A program made the translations under genes and the position numbers. Below, one piece after another: positions 11,362 to 24,400 of a stretch of 64,000 nt of DNA. This DNA is from Gamarada debralockiae (lineage: Eukaryota > Ascomycota > Leotiomycetes > Helotiales > Hyphodiscaceae). The stretch is from contig NXFV01001556.1 in the NCBI GenBank assembly GCA_002803225.1, positions 62,001 through 126,000 of the forward strand, given 5' to 3'. Position 1 is the first letter of the stretch. Every line of letters starts with the position of its first letter. A model generated the notes under the pieces. The model made no database searches. It was given only the letters and a program-made list of their open reading frames with translations, and was not told where the DNA came from.

Positions 11362-13613
11362 GGTCCCGGTCTTAGGGAATGGGAGGCAAACTGTGGTTTA
11401 GCAACATATACGAATCGCGGATGTGGGCTTGATGCCTCAAGGCTCAACTCTCTCTATGTCCAGCTATTGGATTTCGATACCGCTTGTAATAAAACATCAT
11501 ACTATTGTCCATGGTGACTCCATTCCAAAACCATCCTCATCATCTCCTCTATTTGATCGGGTGAAAAGCTCGAAATCGTGGTGGCCAAACGACTGCGAGA
11601 AGAGGATGTACCTGAGATATTGCATGACTTGAATCTGAACAGAGTATAGTTCAAATGTATAATGCAAATCATCCAATCTATCTCAAGGATTATTCAGATT
11701 TTGAAAGGTTCTTCCTTGGACTTGCCTTCTCCAGTCCAAAAGATGGAAGGCTTTGAAAGGGACTTCCTTGGATGCCCCAACATAGATCGCGTTCAAGAAA
11801 TCGACTTCAATCAACAGCTTTAAGCCATGAAAGCAAGAATAGAAAGCATTCCTTGAAAATGTTGCTCTCCAACAGCCGAAGTAAGTGTTTCTCCACCGTA
11901 ACTCCAGTCCCCGAATTAGCAACAGCAACGCGGCCTCAATCCTCCGGACTTCCAGAGTTCCAAACTTCCAGCACTCCTTCCATGAGCAGGTTAGATGAGA
12001 TTTTAGATTACCATATGCGACATCCCAAATCCTAATCGGAAATATGAACGGATCGTACGACAAGGCTCCACAAGATCTCCAACGGCTTCAGTTTGAGAAA
12101 CGTGGGTCGAGTCACGTGTCACACAGCCGCGGACAGAAAATCAGGATGTGACTCCGAAATTGCACCGTTAGGAATTTATGCTGCTGCTGCTTTGACAGGC
12201 TGCAGAGAAGAAGGTTTGTCGATCTCCAGATGTGCACGTGGAAGAGAAACTTTTCTCGAAACTTTGAATTAACTTTGAACAGATGTAGAGAGATGGCTTG
12301 AGATCGGATGGCTTGCCAAGCAAATCATCCAGGCCTGGGAGGCTCAAAACTCTTTTGAAGATTTAAACAAGCAAAATACGGGACGCAACCTTAGATGCCG
12401 TCATTTCCAGGGGTCGAATGCTAGATCAGCCTGGGGGCTGTGCTGCGCGGGCTCCAATGTCCCTGTTGGAAAACAAAAATAGGAACAACTCCCGCCACCC
12501 GCGCTGGAGAAGGAAAAAATGGCTTCAGGCCGTCCAGCCATCAATAGTGAGTGACAGGTTCAACGGGAAGGAAAAGTCTCAGTAACATTCGAGGGCAAGA
12601 CAAAGAGACAAAGGAACAAGAGAAAGCCAAGACGATGAAGCTGGAGGAAACTGTTGATGATACGTTGCTCCCTTTAACATCCTCCCATTTACGAATTTTA
12701 GGAGTGGATTTGAGGTTGGGCCTTGCCCCTGAGCTACGGAGGCACTTAGCTCGTTCCAAGGGCTCCAGGCAAAATTCATCCGCAACAGTACGACTTGTTC
12801 TATGGGGACTTTCAGACACCGAACAAAGGATGATCAACAATTGACTGTGATGGACAGACGTAGAATGAATAAATGTATCAAAAACAGAAGAGGAGATTAT
12901 TCACAAGGCTACGGCGCATCTCAATACCAAGACTTTCCTATTTTCCGGATCTCGAAAAAGTAAAATTGTGCTTGACTGCCGTAGTTCTCCCATCGATTTT
13001 GCTGTGTTCGGTTGCCCCTTTGCCCTTGTTCCTACAGTAAAGATCGCAACGCTTTCCCTAACACAACCTAGTCCTAGCGCCAATCTCATAACTAACAGGA
13101 AGGGATCAGAACCTGAATTTTACGCCAACCCTCCTGAACCACCCCGACTACGAACGAGTTGCTCGTGTTCATCGTGTTCACCAACAAAACGCCGCCTGGT
13201 GTTCAACACGATCGAATCTTCCATGAGGGGTCTTGCACGACAACGACAAGCTTGATCCTCAGCTCTATCGCAATCCGACATTCGTTTTTGGTTTTTCTGC
13301 TTGCTCACGACTACGAGTCTTCCTGGGTACCTCCTTTTTCTCTGTTTTGGTCGCCATTCCCTGTTTTCTTCGCTGCAGATTCCCACGACCACAATCAACC
13401 TCACACAACAACGTTACGCGCAATTGATTGAGAAGTCTTCCAAGGAGGAACTTGATTCTGTTTCTATTTGTCTATTTTTGGCAACTCATTTCTCTGAACT
13501 CGTTTCGTCCACATTCCAGTCGTCTCCACGATACCAATTAAGAAATCAGACGAAGCGACCGATACATGAGAGCGTCTTTTTGGATATAATTTGTGCCTCC
13601 TTTTAAAATCACG
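11362..13613. other. Intergenic region before the kre6-like gene
   Basis: This is 2.25 kb without a convincing gene. A short frame at 11772-12035 has no family motif. From about 13255 to 13610 the plus strand is pyrimidine-rich and AUG-poor just upstream of 13614, as in fungal promoters and leaders. CACGTG occurs near 12113 and 12234. Confidence 0.45.
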
Positions 13614-15778
13614 ATGGCTCCGGATGGCTCTTTAGCGCCTCGGCGGCCTCCACACATAACAGTCAATTCGGGTAGCGGAGGAGATTTATTAGACAGTTTG
13701 CGAACAGACAGCTCGCCGTCCACAGCGGGCACTCCAGGTTTCTCGAGACAATTATTACCCCAAAGACCTTCAACTGGTCAATCGACGCGGACTCCAGGCG
13801 CTCCTCCAATATATGGCACTCCAGAAGTGGCACAGTCGTCAGAAATGTTACTCCCTCCTTCGAGAGCACGGGGTCCGAGGCCGTACCAAGATTTACCTAC
13901 AGAGAGTCCCTCACGATCAGTATCCGCCATGTCGTCGAGGAGAACGAGTTGGAGTTCAGATGCTGGAAGTAGGGATAGTAGGAGTGGACCTTTTGCCTCT
14001 CCATTCGATGATTCGAGAGCTCCTTCAAGGGCAGGAAGTGATGATGACAACATCAACACTCAGACAGTGTCAGAAAAATACAACATTATGCCCTCAGCAG
14101 GACTACTACTCTTCCCGGAAGATGTCGAGAAGGACGACTACCTGCATAACCCGGATCCCAGCGATAATGATAAGGAAAAGTGTGATATTTTCAACAAGAG
14201 AGGTATGGTGAATGTGGGAGGTCTGGCATTCCTTACTCTTGGACTTTTGTTCCTATTTATCGGATATCCTGCTCTGTATGCCCTCCCTGAATGTCCTGGT
14301 TCGTCAGCCTCTAATTTTCCGTAGGACATTCGTTAAGGAAGTTACTACTCCACCGAAGTCGAGTTGTGACACCAATTCGCTCTGTTTATCGGACAAGGTG
14401 GCTCTGCTGAAAAACCAGAGAGTCGGTCTCATTGATCCGGATACGCCTAGCTCTGCAATGACCAAAACGGCGGCTGATGGAACGAAGATGAAACTTGTTG
14501 TATGTGTTTTTGCACTTGAGTGCGTAATATTCGAGCTAATTTGTGGCAGTTCTCTGACGAGTTTAACACTGATGGACGTACATTTTATGATGGTGATGAT
14601 CCATACTTTCAGGCTGTGGATATTTGGTATGGTGTCACTCAGGATCTCGAGTGGTACGACCCAGATGCAGTAACGACTGGCAATGGAACGCTCAACCTCA
14701 AATTCGATGCTTTCCAAAACCATAATCTCAACTACCGATCTGGAATGGTTCAGTCGTGGAATAAGATGTGTTTCAAGGGTGGTCGATTGGAAGCCAGTAT
14801 TTCGCTACCTGGTCGTGGAGACACTGAGGGTTTCTGGCCAGGTTTCTGGGCTATGGGCAATCTTGGAAGACCTGGATATCCCGCGACTACTGATGGTCTT
14901 TGGCCATACAGTTATTGGGACAAGTGCGATGCTGGTATCACGGCAAATCAAAGTTCTCCAGATGGACTCAGTCTGTTGCCTGGAATGCGTTTACCAGCAT
15001 GCACCTGCAGCAACCAAGATCATCCTTCTCCTGGCAACTCTCGATCAGCACCAGAAATCGATGCCCTCGAAGCAAGTGTGGGGTTCATGGGTCCGGGACA
15101 GTATGATGCTGCTACTGGGACTGCGTCTCAGTCATTTCAAGCTGCTCCATTCGATATCTGGTACCAGCCTGACTACAATTTCCTTGAGGTTTACGACCAT
15201 TCACTGACAGGAATGAATGTCTATCGTGGTGGGCCATATCAAGAGGCGTTGTCTGGTGTCACTTGGCTGAACGATGAGTGGTATGATGGAAAGGCGTACC
15301 AGACATATGGCTTCGAATATACACCCGGAGCAAGCGGCGACATTACCTGGTTCGTCGGAGACGATTATACATGGCACATGGATCACCGAGCCCTCAGACC
15401 CAATGGCAACGTTGGCCAGAGAGTCGTCCCTGAAGAGCCCTTGGCGCTGGTTATGAACTTCGGTATGTCGAACAGTTTCGCCGAGGTGTTCATTGCGAAC
15501 TTGGCGCAGCTTATGCCAGCTACAATGCGCTTCGATTACGTGCGAATTTACCAAGACGCTTCATCGTACGTTATATTGTTCCCTCCTATTCATTTCTAGG
15601 AGAGCTAATGCTGACTCTGAATAGTGACCCCATTGTGACTTGTAATCCTCCCGGTTATCCTACTACCTCATACATCGCCAATCATCCCGAACCTTATGCC
15701 AATCCCAACTTAACTTTGTGGAAGGACACAAATTACACCTGGCCAAAAAACACCTTGGTGGATGGTTGCTCGGCGTAA
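13614..15778 (+). CDS. kre6: Kre6/Skn1-type beta-1,6-glucan synthesis protein (GH16-like)
   Basis: There are four exons: 13614-14275, 14325-14499, 14550-15565 and 15625-15778. They give 668 aa, and the last exon reaches TAA at 15776-15778. A long Ser/Pro-rich cytosolic N-terminus is followed by one membrane anchor at about residues 202-221. The lumenal domain is of the SKN1/KRE6 family, with FSDEFNTDGRTFYDGDDPY and QDLEWYDPDAVTT. The GH16-like catalytic signature is APEIDALEAS, placing Glu448, Asp450 and Glu453. It is a type II membrane protein of the secretory pathway needed for cell-wall beta-1,6-glucan. The first intron is recognised from the GTATGC donor at 14276, which restores the family sequence YPALTFV. 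The ATG at 13614 is used because the upstream in-frame codon is GTG. Confidence 0.93.
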
Positions 15779-17796
15779 AAGTATTCATCGAATTATAATA
15801 GGTACGTTCTCGAGTGCTTAATTCAACTAGAATATTAACTAACTCCCAACAAGATCCTCAACTAGGTTTCAGTCCTCCAAAACCCTTCCTCGATACTGGA
15901 CCTAGCATTTCCAATGATCCAAAACACCTTGTATACTCGGATCACCAACACTCTCTCCCCCCGGAGACGAACGAATATTACGCATAATAAAGCACATAGA
16001 AGGCGAACGGGACGGCGTCATTCATTTCATTTTAGCCTCTTCTAGGTCCAACAATCATCCAAGGACGCGGTCTTAATCAATCATTGCATAGCGGAGCACG
16101 GCGTACAGTCAACACACATATATTCCTTCCCAGTCGACAGCACCTGGCGGTCCAATAGTTTCTAGTACGCATTTGTACAAATACCACATCGATTCTCTCT
16201 CTTTAGTCATTGGGTTGGGGATCTCGTTTAATGGGGTTAAACAGGATTGGGTGACTGGGCTCTAGATGAGTTTGTGCGAGGGTTTGTGCGAAAGACGGAC
16301 GGCCGATCTTGATGATATGATAGACGGTGGAGGGTTGGATGAGTTAGCTGAGATGAGAGACAGAAAGGAGGGTATTGGGTACTTAGGTTGTATAGTTCCT
16401 ATACCAATACCAACAAGAAATATATTAATCGAACTGGCTGCTGAAGTAAGTGAGATTCAAGCGGGTGAATTTGGCTTTATGTCTTCCACCGGCCTTCCTA
16501 AATGCATGCTGAATCATGGCTTTCTCGGTGTCGTTTCTCTGGCCCTCCAACCAAGTATATTTTAGGAGAGCTGCGAGAAGAATTCCCATTAATACTTCGC
16601 CAACAACCCGAGGAGTTCTTCTTGAAAGCCCAGTCGCTGTCATCATCATGTTGCTTTCTCCACGGCGGAGAAGATTTGGTAGATGAAGACATCTTAAATG
16701 GTGTTTGTAGTGAATATAAATATGGGGTAGAGGCTGCATGTGTCTAAATTACTCCATCCACTGCAGTTATTGAAGTTTCTCGAATGAGTCTTGTAGATAC
16801 CGACTCGAGACCTAACGTATATCAGTAACTAGCTACTCTGAATAAGGGGGGGCGGGTTCCGGGGGTGATTTCGTTGCTAGGAGTTCTCCTTGATCTCCTC
16901 ATACTGCTCGAATCTGGAGTTCTTGTTACTACTCTCATAGCCAGCGAACAATTCTCAAGCCAATCTATGCTTTCCCCTCGCAAAAGAACCGCAGGGAGTA
17001 TCCTGCGCACATGGAATGTACTACGAGCATTGGATCGAGGTAAGGTGAGAGGCTAGTTCGTTCACGTCTAGCTGGAGTTTGAGGGAAGCCCTTAGAGCTT
17101 TCCTATTAAGATTCTTTTCTGTGTCGAATCATTTCTCGTAGTTGCTTCCACTTTCGTCGTCCATTCTTCTCTTGTTGTCGTTCCTTTCCCTCGTTCTCTT
17201 TCCAGCCCGCTAAATCTCAGAACGAAGCTAGTAAGGCATTGAAACGCCTGCAAGTACCGAGGTAGTACAGTATACATCCATACTTTGTGACCAGATCTGC
17301 CGGATTTCGAGTTGTACAAGTACCAAACCGTGTAAAGACTCCACCCATCAATCCAAAGCTTACACCCGTCCCGAAAAAAAAGGTTGCTGCTTCCGCTTTT
17401 ATGTTAAAGATCTATTGAGGAGAGAGAGAGAGAAAGAGCATACTAAAATCACTTAATCGACTGCAACAATGGAAGTTCCTTGAAAAGTCATGTGGACGTC
17501 AAGTTCACACAGTTGAATCTTCACTGTAAAGAAGTACTTGAGGCCCTTTTCGGTAGAACCCACCGATTCATTAAGAGGATTGAAAACAGATAATGTAAGA
17601 CTAACTCCCTGCACTCCTAGTTTGATTTCCTCCACCATGAGGTGTATGGTCATCTGATTGGAAGGCCCTCACGAACGTGATGATTGGGTTTCTTGATCAA
17701 ATGTACAATTCTTTGAATTAGCATTGAATTGAAACTACTCTCACAGAGCAAAAAGTGTATCCGCAAACCACCTAACGCCTGACCATCTTGAATAAC
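15779..17796. other. Convergent intergenic region kre6-vti1
   Basis: This is 2 kb between two convergent genes. There are only short frames without motifs (16266-16565, 16502-16747). A GA-rich run lies at about 17417-17435. No gene is supported. Confidence 0.45.
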
Positions 17797-18587
17797 TCAT
17801 CTGAACTTGCTGACGATAACAGCAATGATCAGTAGAACCAAGACCGTGATAATGGCAATGGTTATAATCCGATTTGTAGCCATCCTGTATCAAATCGTCA
17901 GTATTCAATCTTAACACTGCAGCTGAAACTGGGGTGAAGGGACGATTTACCTACGCGCCATCCCCCTCAAAGTCTTCACACTCCTATCAACATATCCCTC
18001 ACTCTCAAGCAATACATCACCCGTATGCTGGATCGTCTCTCTCTGTCTATGCAAATCCGCCAGCGTACTCGCCCCAATAGCCTCCGTATCATTTGCCAAC
18101 GCCTGACTAGCTTTCAATCTCTGCGAGCTACGTTCTAGTCTATCCGTTCCACTCAACAACTGCTGACGCTGCTCCAATTGCACATCACTCGGATTATCCG
18201 AATATCGGGATCCGAATAAGGCGGATCGGTCGTTGGCCAAAGATGCGAGTTTCCGCTTCGAGGAATCGATGTCGGATTCGTGGTTGCGGAAACGTTGGTT
18301 TACTTTTGTGCGGGTTGCGGAGGGGATGTTTTGTTTTTCGAGGCGCATTTGATCGAGCTGGACACTGTCAATATGGGGAGGAGAGGGGAGTGGAACGAGA
18401 GACAAACCAACTCGTTTGCTTCCTCCAACGCTCTTTCGGCCTGGCTGATTGCTGCTTTGCGTGGCTCGCCGGCCAGATCTGGGATTTGATCCAACTTTTG
18501 GCTCAGATCGGCTTGCACGAGCTTAAGCTCGGCTTCGTAGCTGCTGAAGAGCTCAGAGCCTGCATCTGTATCGAGTGGGTTCGCCAT
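17797..18587 (-). CDS. vti1: Vti1-type v-SNARE
   Basis: There are three exons on the minus strand: 18587-18408, 18357-17951 and 17884-17797. They encode 224 aa. The N-terminus MANPLDTDAGSELFSSYE, the Habc helices and the Qb-SNARE core (GASTLADLHRQRETIQHT...LLESE) match fungal Vti1. The small last exon supplies the C-terminal membrane anchor (ATNRIITIAIITVLVLLIIA) and a short lumenal end. Vti1 works in Golgi-to-endosome and vacuole fusion with several syntaxins. Introns are 50 and 66 bp. The gene diverges from the FAD-oxidase gene, with about 600 bp between them. Confidence 0.95.
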
Positions 18588-19185
18588 ATTGATTGTTTGG
18601 TTGATTTTGAGGGTGTGCGATGGTGGATGAGGTTGGAGTTGACGTTCGTCGTTGCCTCGATGGCGTCGTAATCGTTCCGCCTCGGATCTTCCTAGCCGCT
18701 AGCAATCGATGCCAGGTGACAACTTAAAGGTCACGAATGATTGCGATGATTTTATGTTGGTTCGTGAGGTCGTGAATAATTGATTGTTTGATGTTGTTGG
18801 TTCTTGCGACGCTGATGAAATCGGAGGTTGGATTCAACAGTAGCGACTTCGCCTCAAATCCTCAGCCACAGAGTGGAACGTACAGGGATAAAGAGATCCT
18901 TGACAATATCAAATATGGGGAATGATTATTGAATGTTTGAGCTTTGACGGGTGTTTAACTTCATACCAAGTTTCTAAGATGCTTTTGGTTTTATTTTGAA
19001 TTTCTACTCTTGTTACACCTCCGCCATCCCTCACTTCGAAGCTGGCCTTCCCTTCCCAAGCGCAATTCTTGGTCTCACATACAAAGACCTTAAATCTTAT
19101 ATCACTCCAGCTGCATATCAAAAGCCAACTATGTCATCGAGCTACCCCTCTACCTCCAATTCTCCCCAGAACGGGACACGATCCA
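18588..19185. promoter_or_regulatory. Divergent promoter region vti1 / FAD oxidase gene
   Basis: This is about 600 bp between two divergent start codons. A short ATG frame at 19131 ends after 21 codons, 5 bp beyond the ATG used for the FAD protein at 19186, and overlaps it in another frame. If transcribed it would be an upstream ORF. No other structure is seen. Confidence 0.4.
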
Positions 19186-20891
19186 ATGATTTGTGAATAT
19201 ACTCTTTCTCAAAACTTTCCACCTTCTCAATTGCTAAAAAAAATTGCCTCCCTAACAACCGGAATCCCTAGAAAGAAAGTCGCGATTATCGGCAGTGGTG
19301 TGGCTGGGATAGGTGCATTATGGGCATTGAATCGAACGCACCACGATGTCTACATGTACGAAGCGGCAGATCGATTGGGCGGACACACCAATACCGTCGA
19401 ATACAAACATGGGAAGCATAAGGTCATGGTGGATACAGGATTCATTGTGTTGAACACAGCTACATATCGTAAATACACAACTTACACCGTGTCTAATATC
19501 TGAAACTAATGCTACATAGCCAACTTCATTGCTTTTCTGAAAGCTATTAATGTACCAACAGTACCGACTGAAATGACCTTTGGGGTCTCGAGAGATCAGG
19601 GCTCGTTCGAATGGGCTGGGACGTCACTTTCTGCCGTTTTCGCGCAGAGGAAGAATATCTTCTCTCCGAGGGTTTGGAGGATGATCTTTGATATTATACG
19701 GTTCAATCAGTTTGCACTAGATCTACTAAAGGAGGAAGAGAAGAGCGAGGAGTATTCGAATGGAAATGGAACGAACGGGGTTCATTATGCGCAGGAGCAG
19801 GAGACGATTGGCCAATATCTGGAGCGGGAGGGGTACTCAGATGCATTTAGAGATGACTACCTGATACCCATGACCGCCGCGGTATGGAGTACGAGCCCAG
19901 ATAAATGCTCGTTGGAATTCCCGGCGGTCACTTTGGTGCGGTTTATGCAAGTTCTCCAAGACATATGGCCTTTGGTAGCATACTGACAAGCCACAGGTGG
20001 AACCATCACCTTCTGAACACCGTCTCCGCCAGACCCTCCTGGCTAACCTTGAAAGATGGCGCCCAAAGCTACATTGATGCCGTAATGAAAGGCTTCCCAC
20101 CAAACCACATATTCCTCTCCACGCCCGTAGAAATCATAACCAACGACGACGACGGTCGGGTACGTGTCCACCTCGAAAACGGCAAATCTGAACTCTACGA
20201 CCATGTGATAATAGCCACACACGGCGATCAAGCCCACGCTCTCATCCTCCCAGAAGCTGATTTTGAAGAACGGGAAATCTTATCTGGGTTCCAGACTAGC
20301 AAGAATACGGCTGTGCTGCACTCTGATTTGAGTTTGATGCCGAAGAGTAGGGAAGCGTGGTCGAGTTGGAATTATATTACGGAATCTTCGGCGACGGGGA
20401 GTAATGTTGATCAGGTTTGTTTGACGTATAATATGAATATCCTGCAACATATCCCGGAGTCGACTTTTGGCCATGTTCTGGTTACGCTGAATCCGCTGCA
20501 CCTCCCGGATCCGGATCATGTTCAGGGCAGATATACCTATTCGCATCCTCTCTATAATTCAGCTGCGATTCGCTCCCAGAGCATGTTATCGAGAATACAG
20601 AATACGCGTGGTATAAGCTACTGTGGGGCGTGGACGAAGTATGGGTTTCATGAAGACGGTTTCTCAAGTGGGATCAAAGTCGCCCAAGATCATCTCGGTG
20701 CTACGTTGCCGTTTAAGTTCAAGGATAGCACGTTTAGTCGAGGGAGGAGGCCGGTGTTGGGGATCAAGGATATCATCTTGAGGCTGGTGATTATGATTGT
20801 GCAGTTGATCATTGAGATCATTGAGAGGTTATTTGGGATTCAGAGGGCGGAGCGTGAGAGGTTACGGATGAAATTGAAGAAGTTGATCTAG
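19186..20891 (+). CDS. FAD-dependent amine-oxidase-like protein
   Basis: There are three exons: 19186-19468, 19520-19946 and 19997-20891, giving 534 aa. The Rossmann motif VAIIGSGVAGIG lies at about residues 32-43, followed by YEAADRLGGHTNT, typical of the predicted NAD/FAD-binding amine-oxidase group (COG2907-like). The second intron uses a GC donor (GCAAGT at 19947) and an AG acceptor at 19996. Only this choice rebuilds the family sequence RFMWNHHLL. The central part contains the conserved IATHGDQAHALI and GISYCGAWTKYGFHEDGFSSG. A hydrophobic helix at about residues 497-516 and a basic tail suggest membrane anchoring. The substrate is unknown. In bacteria such proteins sit near cyclopropane-fatty-acid enzymes. 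Confidence 0.88.
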
Positions 20892-23181
20892 AAAGTCTAT
20901 GCAACGTAGAGTTCAAAATATGTGAAAGCCACATATACTCAACTTGAATTTCAAATATCGAGATTCCTCCTCAATTGAACCATATAATCACAATGAAGAA
21001 CTATCCTACTGTTCACAGGCCTCCCTTACTATCTCTCGGCTACGTACCCTCAACTTTTCTAGCTTTATTTCAAACGGGCTCGATGGAAGGAAAACGTTGT
21101 GTGGACTTCTAGGGTGTGGCCATGATTGACAAATCTCAAGAACAACAGTTAAGAAAATGACAACAATAAAGCTTGTTCATTGCATTAGTATGCCCACATC
21201 TCCAAAACCTATCCTGGTCATTGAGGGAGAATAGAATTAAAAAAAAGGTTCCACTCTAGAGCCTTGAGGACACGACGTCGTCCGACGAATATCGTTCAAT
21301 GCTGATGTTCGAATATATTTGATTATTGTCTTGTTTACTGAAAGGACACAAAAAAGACTAAACTTCAAGTACTATGCTCTATAATGACCTTCTATTTGTG
21401 TGTCTGAGGAAGCAAGCACTTGAACATGGCTTGACACAGAGGATGTCCTCCAGTGAGACCGCAAAACAATAGTCCCATCTCTATCAGCAGCTCAATTACT
21501 CATCCAATGCCAAATTTGGCAGGAGCCTCAGGCAAGCTGCTTCGACGGCAGTATTGGGATATTCTCAAAGATCACAAAGGTAGGCAGGCTCCCCTGTACT
21601 AACCATACAATGAACGTCCTGACAGTAGCACAAAGTTGCTAAAATTTCAGCGTGGCAGAATGGGTTCAGGACTTTGCAGTTACTTGCTGTTTTTATCAAC
21701 TTCCAGCTCCGGCAGTCCTTTAAAGCTGGATTCCTTTTCACCATGGAAGAAATCTGCTCATCCACAGTCAAAACGAGCAATCCAAGCAAGCGAATTAGAG
21801 GTCTCAAATAACGAAGCTACCAACTTCTTTGGGAACGCTAGGGCCTGCATTTCTCCCATATACGGTCGTAGGGTCATGATCTGTCAGGATCCAGACCCTG
21901 CCACGTTTCCCAAGACAACTAGAGACTCACTGCTGACCGCCCAAGCTCGTTTTCAACATCGTAACAAGGTGGAGACTGACTGGTTCTGGTAGGCCATGAA
22001 TTCCTCAACCAGCTAGAGCTGCAGGTGTATTGAGGAGTCAAGCTCCATAAGTGGGAGCATTGATCCCGACGACGACATTGACATCGACACTGATATAATC
22101 GTCGACCCCACGAAATCACTGTCGACGAGAATTCCGGACTTACATCTACGGCAGGTTTTTGAAAAGGGGGAGTTGGTATGGGAGAATGGGAGCTTGGGAT
22201 TAACGTGCATCTCCATGCTCCATAGAGGCTCTTCTTAGCATCCTCGGGATTCTTGGACGGAGAGGGAAGTTCAGAACACCATACTCGAGCTTATGGATGA
22301 ATCGATGGTGAGGTCTCTGGCTCTCTCCAGCCTATCTCCCCTGCGCTGGATTCAAGATGAGGCTGGAAGTCTCGATACTGTCTCAAGACGATGTTTTGTA
22401 GTCTGTGGTCTCAGGCAGAATCTGCGATCCACGAAATGACACTGATCGGGATCATAAAGTTATCGCCATCTTCTATAACCTCTTCGAGTATGGCTCCTAA
22501 TATCACAGCTTCCTGCGGAGTTTAGAGAGCCTCAAAAACTCCAAGAAGCAAGGCAAGCTGAGCCGATTCCCCTTGCGGATCAAAAGCAAAACCCCTTCTC
22601 AACTGGGCTTTTCTTCTCCTTCTTCGATAATGGCCGAGGAGGGAGTTTCATTTTGCTTTAATTTTTGGGTGTTTTGGATTTTTGACGCGTTGAGGGTTTT
22701 GTGTCGGGAAGACTGTAGGAGGAGGGACCGCGAGTCGAGATGGGTGGTGAGTCCATGGTGAAGGCTGGGAAGTGAGGCTTGTGATGAGGATGTTGTGATT
22801 TCGGCTCGGAGTTCCGGTGACGTGCGAAGCAGGAGGCTTCATACAGTTAAAGATTCAAAGGGGAAATGTATGCCAACAGATATCATTGGCAAGTGGAATG
22901 AACACCTGAACGCCAATGTCGAAGGCAAGCCTAATTGTATTTCAAATAGCGAAATAAATAACTCAAGTCAAAGTAGTGCTCCGTGTCTGGCATCTCTGGT
23001 ATCGCCAACACTGGACATCCACTTGCAGACTCAGAGCCGGTCTTCTAGAGCCTTGATTCCACATTATAAGAGTCAATCAGGACACCCGCTCATTTCAGGA
23101 GAGAAAAGTCGATGTTGGAATTCGAAAATCGATATCAAGCCAACGCCTACAATGCAATACCCTCGATCCAGAGGCTGGATA
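20892..23181. other. Convergent intergenic region
   Basis: This is 2.3 kb between convergent genes. Frames at 21636-21992 and 22795-23187 are short, motif-free and overlapped by others. A pair of GTCGAC/TCGAC-rich segments near 22070-22120 is palindromic but unremarkable. Nothing supportable is seen. Confidence 0.4.
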
Positions 23182-24051
23182 TCATGATACAACCCTCAAC
23201 ATACCAAACGTAATGCTGAGCACAAAACCCGTGAAGACAGCGATCTGTCGTCGCCTCGACCACACTCCACCTTCCCTTATAATCCACCCTATGCAGCCCA
23301 ACGGCCACAAGAATCCCATAATATTACCCCACAACAAGTCATCCAACGCTCCACCACCTAACCCATCATCTCCAAAATCAAATCCGCCTTCTCCAGCCCT
23401 AGCACCTGCATTCCCCGCATTATCATCTATCCACGCATCTTCCATACGTCTCAAGGTCTCTGGTGAAGGCATTGTGTCTGGAGTATGTATATTCGACTGT
23501 ATCGAAAGGAACTGCAGCCGTAGTTGGTTTACCTCCGCAGGCGTAAATCCACCCGAAAGAAGGCGATCAAAGCCACGGGGTGCAGGAGCTGTAGACTGCG
23601 AAACTGACCCATCTTTCCTATCACTACTAGCATCTCTCTCCTTCTTCGACTTATTTGACGACACAGTAGCTGCCAACGCTTCCGCAGACAACTCAGCAGC
23701 ACTCAAAGCATCGCCAATAGAGCAGTTGATATAGACGCGCGGAGGTGGAGGTTCGACAGCTTTGCCTTTCCCTTTAGGATCCGGAGCTCGGGGCGGTGGA
23801 TGGGGGACCTTTAGGACTGCGGATAGGAGATCGTCATCTTTTAGGAGCTTTCCGCTGTGAATGAGGCGGAAACGGTGCTTGGAGGTTGGAGCTTCGAGTT
23901 GGGAGCGGATGAGGTGCTTTAGTGCTATGACTGTTGTTTCATTTGGATCGGGGATATCGAGGAGTAGGTCGGGGATGGATGTTGTGAAGCGGACTGTGAC
24001 GCGGAGAGTGGTTGAGCTATCTGGCGCCGAGGGGTCAAGATAGGAGTCCAT
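23182..24051 (-). CDS. dsc3: Dsc3, ubiquitin-like subunit of the DSC E3 ligase
   Basis: This is a single exon of 289 aa. The N-terminal half is a ubiquitin-like domain (about residues 14-110, with ALKHLIRSQLEAP, FRLIHSGKLLKDDDLL and PRVYINCSIGD), known as DUF2407. A linker rich in Ser/Lys follows, and then the DUF2407_C region beginning GFDRLLSGGFTPAEVNQLRLQF. Two membrane segments end the protein (about 241-259 and 268-287). This is the standard layout of Dsc3, a subunit of the Golgi DSC ubiquitin-ligase complex. In fission yeast and Aspergillus that complex helps cleave the sterol regulator SREBP/SrbA and is tied to hypoxia growth. Confidence 0.92.
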   Translation of the reverse strand: MDSYLDPSAPDSSTTLRVTVRFTTSIPDLLLDIPDPNETTVIALKHLIRSQLEAPTSKHRFRLIHSGKLLKDDDLLSAVLKVPHPPPRAPDPKGKGKAVEPPPPRVYINCSIGDALSAAELSAEALAATVSSNKSKKERDASSDRKDGSVSQSTAPAPRGFDRLLSGGFTPAEVNQLRLQFLSIQSNIHTPDTMPSPETLRRMEDAWIDDNAGNAGARAGEGGFDFGDDGLGGGALDDLLWGNIMGFLWPLGCIGWIIREGGVWSRRRQIAVFTGFVLSITFGMLRVVS

Positions 24052-24400
24052 TGGAGGTCTTTTGAGGCTTTTGATCGTATCACCTCGTCATCTCTTGGGT
24101 GATATCAGTATGTTCAAGGCTCACATACTGGGCTCGTAGATATAGAAAGTAATGAGCTCAACTTTATTGCGGATAGATGGTAGGGCTGAAATCTATTATA
24201 CACAAGCTGTGAAGCACGAGATGGGAAAGGAACTGAAGCCAATAGTTGGAGCGTGGACCCCGGTTAATGCGGCCGCTAGTTTGCAGCTTCCGAATTGCGC
24301 AATGAAGTCCCGAAAGCACTTGTTGATGCTGACTGACTCTTATTTTGCTGGCAGAACTTTGAAGAACGTAGGTAATCTTCACTTACATACCGAGCTCTCC
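24052..24400. promoter_or_regulatory. Divergent promoter region dsc3 / bna3
   Basis: About 350 bp separates the divergent starts. The bna3 frame is open further upstream to 24152, but that part has no sequence character of a protein start. Confidence 0.35.

Noticed and set aside
19905..20000. Upstream in-frame start for the last FAD-oxidase exon
   Set aside because: The sequence before the acceptor at 19996 does not resemble the family; it is intron and the other frame of exon 2.
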